This document shows positions 52,711 through 56,270 of a stretch of DNA of 56,270 nucleotides, in pieces. This DNA comes from Pseudoalteromonas haloplanktis ATCC 14393 (GTDB taxonomy: Bacteria; Pseudomonadota; Gammaproteobacteria; Enterobacterales; Alteromonadaceae). Under the pieces are notes generated by a model, which searched no databases, was not told the DNA's origin, and worked only from the letters and a program-made list of their open reading frames with translations. A program made the position numbers and the translations under genes. How positions within the stretch are numbered: the stretch's first letter is position 1; each line of letters opens with the position of its first letter. The stretch is taken from contig NZ_AHCA01000017.1 in NCBI RefSeq assembly GCF_000238355.1, positions 1 through 56,270 of the forward strand. The letters are read 5' to 3'.

Positions 52711-54426
52711 ATGTCGACAGCAGAAGAATTTGAAACACAACCCGTTTCTCCCAATAAATTACAATCAGCTCATACGTTTGCAGGCAGTTATGCCGGTGAG
52801 CACGTTGCAGGTACTGAGTTTGTGATCGGTGCTTTATTTGTTTCATGGGGGGTAGGGGCGAGTGATATTTTACTCGGGTTACTATTAGGTAACTTACTCG
52901 CCGTACTAACATGGGGTTTAATTACAGCTCCGATAGCTACAGATACTCGTTTAACACTTTATGCTTATTTAGAAAAAATTGCAGGCCCAGGCACAATCAA
53001 ACTTTACAGTGTTATTAACGGTATTTTGTTTTGTGTATTGGCAGGGGCAATGATCACAGTATCAGCATCCGCTGTTCGCGTACTTTTTGATATTCCGCCA
53101 CAAGTAGACTGGTATCCAACAGATTTAAGGTTTGTACTTGTTGCACTAGGTGTTGGGGCTGTAGTTGTTTTTATGGCCGTGAAAGGGTTTGAGAAACTTG
53201 CTGCGTTTGCTGAAATTTGCGCGCCGTGGATGATTTTAATGTTCCTTGTTGGTGCTTTGGTTTTATTACCAACAATAGTAGCAGCTACAAACGGGGTTGA
53301 TTCAATCGGTAGCTTTGATGATTTCTTGCATATTGCGAGTGAGTCTATCTGGGTTCAAACTGACAGCGGTATTGGTTTTTGGCATGTTGCAGCTTTCGCA
53401 TGGGTTGCTAATTTAGCGATGCATGGTGGTATGGGAGATATGACCTTATTACGTTTTGCACGTCATTCTCGTTATGGTTACTTTTCAGCCCTAGGTATGT
53501 TCATTGGCCATTATTTAGCGTGGATCTGCGCCGGTGTTATGGGAGCGGGAGCAGCTATATTACTCAGCACGACAATTGTTGCGCTTGATCCAGGGGCTGT
53601 TGCATATCAGGCGTTAGGTACGTGTGGGATCATAGCTGTAATCATCGCAGGTTGGACAACCTCAAACCCAACAATTTATAGAGCAGGCCTTGCGTTTAGT
53701 TCATTAAACCATAAATGGGGCCGTACAAAAGTAACAGTAGTGGTTGGTATTGTTACAACAATTATTGCTTGTTTCCCTTTTGTATTTTCGCAATTACTAG
53801 GATTTGTAGGAATTATGGGGCTTATGATGGCGCCAGTTGGTGCTGTTATTGTTGCGGAACATTGGTTATTCCCTCGTATAGGCTTCACACGTTATTGGTC
53901 TAAATATAAGGGCAATACAACTAATTACGCTGCAATCATTACATGGCTTAGTTCACTTGCTGTGAGTTATTATTTAGAAGCATCCGGCACGTTACATTTA
54001 TTCTTTATATTAATTCCAATTTGGATTTTCGCGACTGCTTTATATTGCTTATTAGCCTATGCAATGGGGGCAAAAAAATCTTACCCGCAGCAACAATCTG
54101 AAGAAAATGCAGAAACAGAGCGAAAAGCAATTGAAAAAGCGTATATAAAGAATTTAGAGAGCAATCATGGCCAGAATGACAAAGTGACGTTACCAATATT
54201 AACGCGTTTCGCTTTAGTTACATCGTATTTATCGCTGTTAGCATGTGTCTTCCTTGGGGTATCAGCTTATATAAATCAGGATATAGAAACGATTAGAGCG
54301 TGGCTTATCGTTCCAACACTTGTTTATTTTATAAGTGCTACATATGCGTATTTACAAAAAAGTAAAATCAGCCAAGAAGATCAATCGTCCAATACGATTG
54401 AACAAGGGCTGGTCATAACTAAATAA
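52711..54426 (+). CDS. NCS1-family cation symporter (cytosine/purine permease-like)
   Basis: 571 aa. I use the ATG at 52711, which follows GGAGG by 4 nt; the in-frame ATG at 52621 lies inside the terminator stem. FAGSYAGEHVAGTEFVIGAL replaces the usual N-terminal permease motif, and about 12 membrane helices follow (for example FVLVALGVGAVVVFMAVKGF and GWTTSNPTIYRAGLAF). After a polar linker (KKSYPQQQSEENAETERKAI) two more helices make up the C-terminus. NCS1 carriers move nucleobases, hydantoins, allantoin or thiamine with H+ or Na+. Here the gene sits between rhaI and an aldolase, so uptake of rhamnose or another ulvan product is a reasonable but unproven inference. Confidence 0.85.
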   Translation: MSTAEEFETQPVSPNKLQSAHTFAGSYAGEHVAGTEFVIGALFVSWGVGASDILLGLLLGNLLAVLTWGLITAPIATDTRLTLYAYLEKIAGPGTIKLYSVINGILFCVLAGAMITVSASAVRVLFDIPPQVDWYPTDLRFVLVALGVGAVVVFMAVKGFEKLAAFAEICAPWMILMFLVGALVLLPTIVAATNGVDSIGSFDDFLHIASESIWVQTDSGIGFWHVAAFAWVANLAMHGGMGDMTLLRFARHSRYGYFSALGMFIGHYLAWICAGVMGAGAAILLSTTIVALDPGAVAYQALGTCGIIAVIIAGWTTSNPTIYRAGLAFSSLNHKWGRTKVTVVVGIVTTIIACFPFVFSQLLGFVGIMGLMMAPVGAVIVAEHWLFPRIGFTRYWSKYKGNTTNYAAIITWLSSLAVSYYLEASGTLHLFFILIPIWIFATALYCLLAYAMGAKKSYPQQQSEENAETERKAIEKAYIKNLESNHGQNDKVTLPILTRFALVTSYLSLLACVFLGVSAYINQDIETIRAWLIVPTLVYFISATYAYLQKSKISQEDQSSNTIEQGLVITK

Positions 54427-54456
54427 AATAACCGAGTTCGTTTATAGAAGTAATAA

Positions 54457-54500
54457 AGCTACGCAGGTTTAAAATTGTTAAATTCTGTGTAGCTTTTTTT
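54457..54500 (+). terminator. rho-independent terminator after permease
   Basis: AGCTACGCAG (54457-54466) pairs with CTGTGTAGCT (54485-54494) with one G-T pair, followed by seven T. Confidence 0.85.
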
Positions 54501-54546
54501 ATGCTTAAAAAAGCTAATTTTTGATAGTTAATTAATTGGAGTTTTA

Positions 54547-55623
54547 ATGACTGATTTACGTGACCTAGTACCATCAGGCGTGGTGAACGAGTGCCAGATG
54601 AAGGTTTTATTTGAATATGCACGAGAGAATAACTTTGCTTACCCTGCGGTAAATGTTGTAAGTACAAACTCTATTAATGCAGCGCTTGAATCGGCTAAAG
54701 AATGTAAATCACCCATTATAATCCAACTCTCCTATAGTGGTTCAGCATTCTTTATTGGTAAAGGCGTGTCACTAACTGGACATCAACCTTCTATTGCTGG
54801 CGCTATTGCAGCAGCCCATTATGTTCATGCTGTTGCAAAACACTATGGCATACCGGTTATTCTACATACCGACCATGCAGCTAAAAAATTATTACCTTGG
54901 ATTGATGGGCTACTAGAAGAGGGCGAAAATTTTTATAAATTAACTGGCAAGCCTCTATTTAGTTCACACATGCTTGATTTGTCTGAAGAAAGTTTAGAAG
55001 AAAATATTACTATATGTAAAGCTTACCTAGCAAAAATGGCAAAGCTTGATATGGGAATTGAGATTGAACTTGGTTGTACGGGTGGCGAAGAAGACGGAGT
55101 AGATAACTCTGGTATTGATAGTTCATTGCTCTATACACAACCAGAAGATGTGGCTTATGCCTATGAAAGCCTGATCGAAGTAAGTGATGCATTTACAATT
55201 GCAGCGTCATTTGGCAATGTTCACGGTGTATATAAACCAGGCAATGTGAAATTAACACCTATTATTCTTAAAAACTCACAAGCATTTGTGCAAGAGAAGT
55301 ATGGCCTTGACCATAATAGTTTAAACTTTGTTTTTCATGGTGGCTCAGGATCTACGCCAGCAGAAATCACTGAAGCTATTGGTTATGGTGTGATTAAGAT
55401 GAACATTGATACTGATACGCAGTGGGCTTGTTGGCAAGGAGTTCATAAGTATTATCTAGAAAACAGTGACTTCTTACAGACACAAATAGGCTCACCTTCA
55501 AACCCAGACTCGCCGAATAAGAAATATTATGACCCACGTGTTTGGCTACGTCAGATTGAATTATCAATGGCAGCACGGCTTTGTCTTGCTTTTAAAGAAC
55601 TCAATTGTCTCAATAGATACTGA
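54547..55623 (+). CDS. class II fructose-bisphosphate aldolase (FbaA type)
   Basis: 358 aa with GGAG 6 nt before the ATG, the length of E. coli FbaA (359 aa). VILHTDHAAKKLLPWIDGLL carries Asp109 and the zinc ligand His110, in the same numbers as in E. coli. EIELGCTGGEEDGVDNSG, FGNVHGVYKPGNVKLTP and FVFHGGSGST contain the remaining zinc and phosphate ligands, and NIDTDTQWA closes the site. It condenses DHAP with an aldehyde. Beside rhamnose genes it could channel DHAP to fructose-1,6-bisphosphate, or act as a second aldolase on another sugar phosphate (inference). Housekeeping copies usually lie elsewhere, next to pgk, so this is likely an extra copy. Confidence 0.92.
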   Translation: MTDLRDLVPSGVVNECQMKVLFEYARENNFAYPAVNVVSTNSINAALESAKECKSPIIIQLSYSGSAFFIGKGVSLTGHQPSIAGAIAAAHYVHAVAKHYGIPVILHTDHAAKKLLPWIDGLLEEGENFYKLTGKPLFSSHMLDLSEESLEENITICKAYLAKMAKLDMGIEIELGCTGGEEDGVDNSGIDSSLLYTQPEDVAYAYESLIEVSDAFTIAASFGNVHGVYKPGNVKLTPIILKNSQAFVQEKYGLDHNSLNFVFHGGSGSTPAEITEAIGYGVIKMNIDTDTQWACWQGVHKYYLENSDFLQTQIGSPSNPDSPNKKYYDPRVWLRQIELSMAARLCLAFKELNCLNRY

Positions 55624-55641
55624 TATTAAGTAGTAAAATAG

Positions 55642-55665
55642 CTGAGTATTTTCAGCAATACTCAG
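55642..55665. terminator. stem-loop after fba
   Basis: CTGAGTATT (55642-55650) pairs exactly with AATACTCAG (55657-55665), 19 bp past the aldolase stop. No T run. Confidence 0.5.
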
Positions 55666-55694
55666 TTACACATAACCTCAAGTAAAAAATGATT

Positions 55695-55705
55695 TTACAC
55701 ACAAT
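55695..55705 (+). promoter_or_regulatory. CA-rich leader element before last sulfatase
   Basis: TTACACACAAT ending 15 nt before the ATG at 55721, matching the other leaders and tying this unit to the same group. Confidence 0.5.
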
Positions 55706-55720
55706 ATAAAGAGATTGATT

Positions 55721-56270
55721 ATGGATAATAAAAATATTATAAGCCGCATAAAAACCTTGTTCTATTGGGTTTTCTTATCGTTTTTAATTAGCCCTGTATA
55801 CGCTGAAGATACGCCACCTAATATAGTCTTGATCCTGTCAGATGATCACGCTTGGTATGATTATGGATTTATGGGACATCCAATTGTTAAAACTCCTTCA
55901 CTTGATAAACTTGCAAGGGATGGCCTTACTTTTAAAGGAAGCTATGTACCTACAGCTCTATGTCGACCTTCGTTAGCAACGATCGCAACAGGCTATTATG
56001 CATCAACAATTGGTATCACAGGTAATACTCCTGCGTTTGATGTCTATGGGAAAAAGGGATCTGCAGAACATAATCTACAGCGTGAGAAGTTGATTTCTAA
56101 GATTGACAATATAGACACATTACCACAACTATTAAAGTCAAAAGGTTATGTTTCTTTTCAATCTGGGAAATGGTGGGAAGGTAGCTACAAACGTGGTGGT
56201 GTTCTGGTCAACTCCAGCCGGACACTTTTCCTAAAGAATTTTCATACTCTACTGGTGACTGATCGTTATT
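55721..56270 (+). CDS. secreted sulfatase, N-terminal part (cut by window edge)
   Basis: The frame is open from 55721 to the edge (183 codons). Signal peptide 1-28 (ends PVYAE). PNIVLILSDDHAWYDYGFMG holds the metal aspartates; the catalytic motif is CRPSLATIATG with Cys81. The usual Arg after Ser is Leu here, a variant that occurs in a sulfatase branch known from Bacteroidetes and Planctomycetes. SGKWWEGSYKRGG follows. After about 56190 the sequence no longer looks like the family, so a frameshift or assembly error at the edge is possible. It is a fifth sulfatase in the window and shares the CA-rich leader. Confidence 0.85.
   Translation, partial: MDNKNIISRIKTLFYWVFLSFLISPVYAEDTPPNIVLILSDDHAWYDYGFMGHPIVKTPSLDKLARDGLTFKGSYVPTALCRPSLATIATGYYASTIGITGNTPAFDVYGKKGSAEHNLQREKLISKIDNIDTLPQLLKSKGYVSFQSGKWWEGSYKRGGVLVNSSRTLFLKNFHTLLVTDRY

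Noticed and set aside
1..56270. rRNA, tRNA and riboswitch genes
   Set aside because: Looked for conserved rRNA stretches, tRNA arms and known leader motifs on both strands; none was convincing.

Overview
The window is AT-rich DNA from a marine, algae-degrading gammaproteobacterium. An alteromonad (Pseudoalteromonas, Alteromonas, Paraglaciecola or Catenovulum type) is the best guess. The protein set points to growth on ulvan, the sulfated rhamnose / glucuronic-iduronic acid / xylose polysaccharide of green algae. A plasmid-type replication initiator with a large iteron origin and an array of parS-like palindromes at 40.9-48.6 kb suggests a megaplasmid or chromid. Ulvan plasmids are known in Alteromonas (established knowledge, from memory); that this window is one is inference.

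Layout. 1-7.7 kb (minus strand): a truncated TonB-dependent receptor, a GMC oxidoreductase with its gluconate-2-dehydrogenase-type small subunit, a DUF1080 protein, and a modular PL24-type ulvan lyase. 7.9-13.8 kb: an 8-bp microsatellite, a decayed hipBA relic, a sulfatase, a carbohydrate-binding protein, a nucleoside-hydrolase-like lipoprotein and an RpiB-type isomerase. 14.2-16.5 kb: an intact hipBA toxin-antitoxin pair with palindromic operators, and a glyoxalase-fold protein. 16.7-40.9 kb: the core degradation block, with three sulfatases, a PL25-like lyase, two heparinase-II/III-type (PL40-like) lyases, GH88, two GH78 rhamnosidases, an unassigned lipoprotein, GH105 and GH43. 41-48.6 kb: a metallophosphoesterase relic, iterons, the Rep gene, more iteron-like and inverted repeats, parS-like sites and four small accessory genes, part of which looks like an integron-cassette segment. 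49-56.3 kb (plus strand): rhamnose catabolism (aldolase/dehydrogenase fusion, L-rhamnose isomerase), an NCS1-family permease, a class II aldolase and the start of another sulfatase.

How it may work together. Lyases (PL24, PL25, PL40-like) cut ulvan and leave 4,5-unsaturated uronates. GH88 and GH105 remove these, sulfatases strip sulfate, GH78 and GH43 release rhamnose and xylose. RhaI and the RhaD-like fusion convert rhamnose to DHAP and lactate, and the RpiB-like protein may isomerise the unsaturated uronate product. The DUF1080 / GMC / small-subunit trio could add an oxidative 3-keto-glycoside route. No SusC/SusD pair, no rhamnulokinase, no transcription regulator for the locus and no parA/parB gene is visible here.

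The main non-coding results are: (1) 10-bp-phased TTGA/ATGA direct repeats in front of at least eight degradation transcription units, a candidate shared operator; (2) a CA-rich leader (ACACACAA) close to the start codon of seven transcription units; (3) eight copies of a 15-bp palindrome shaped like the Vibrio chromosome II parS; (4) two classes of iteron around rep, only one of which carries GATC.
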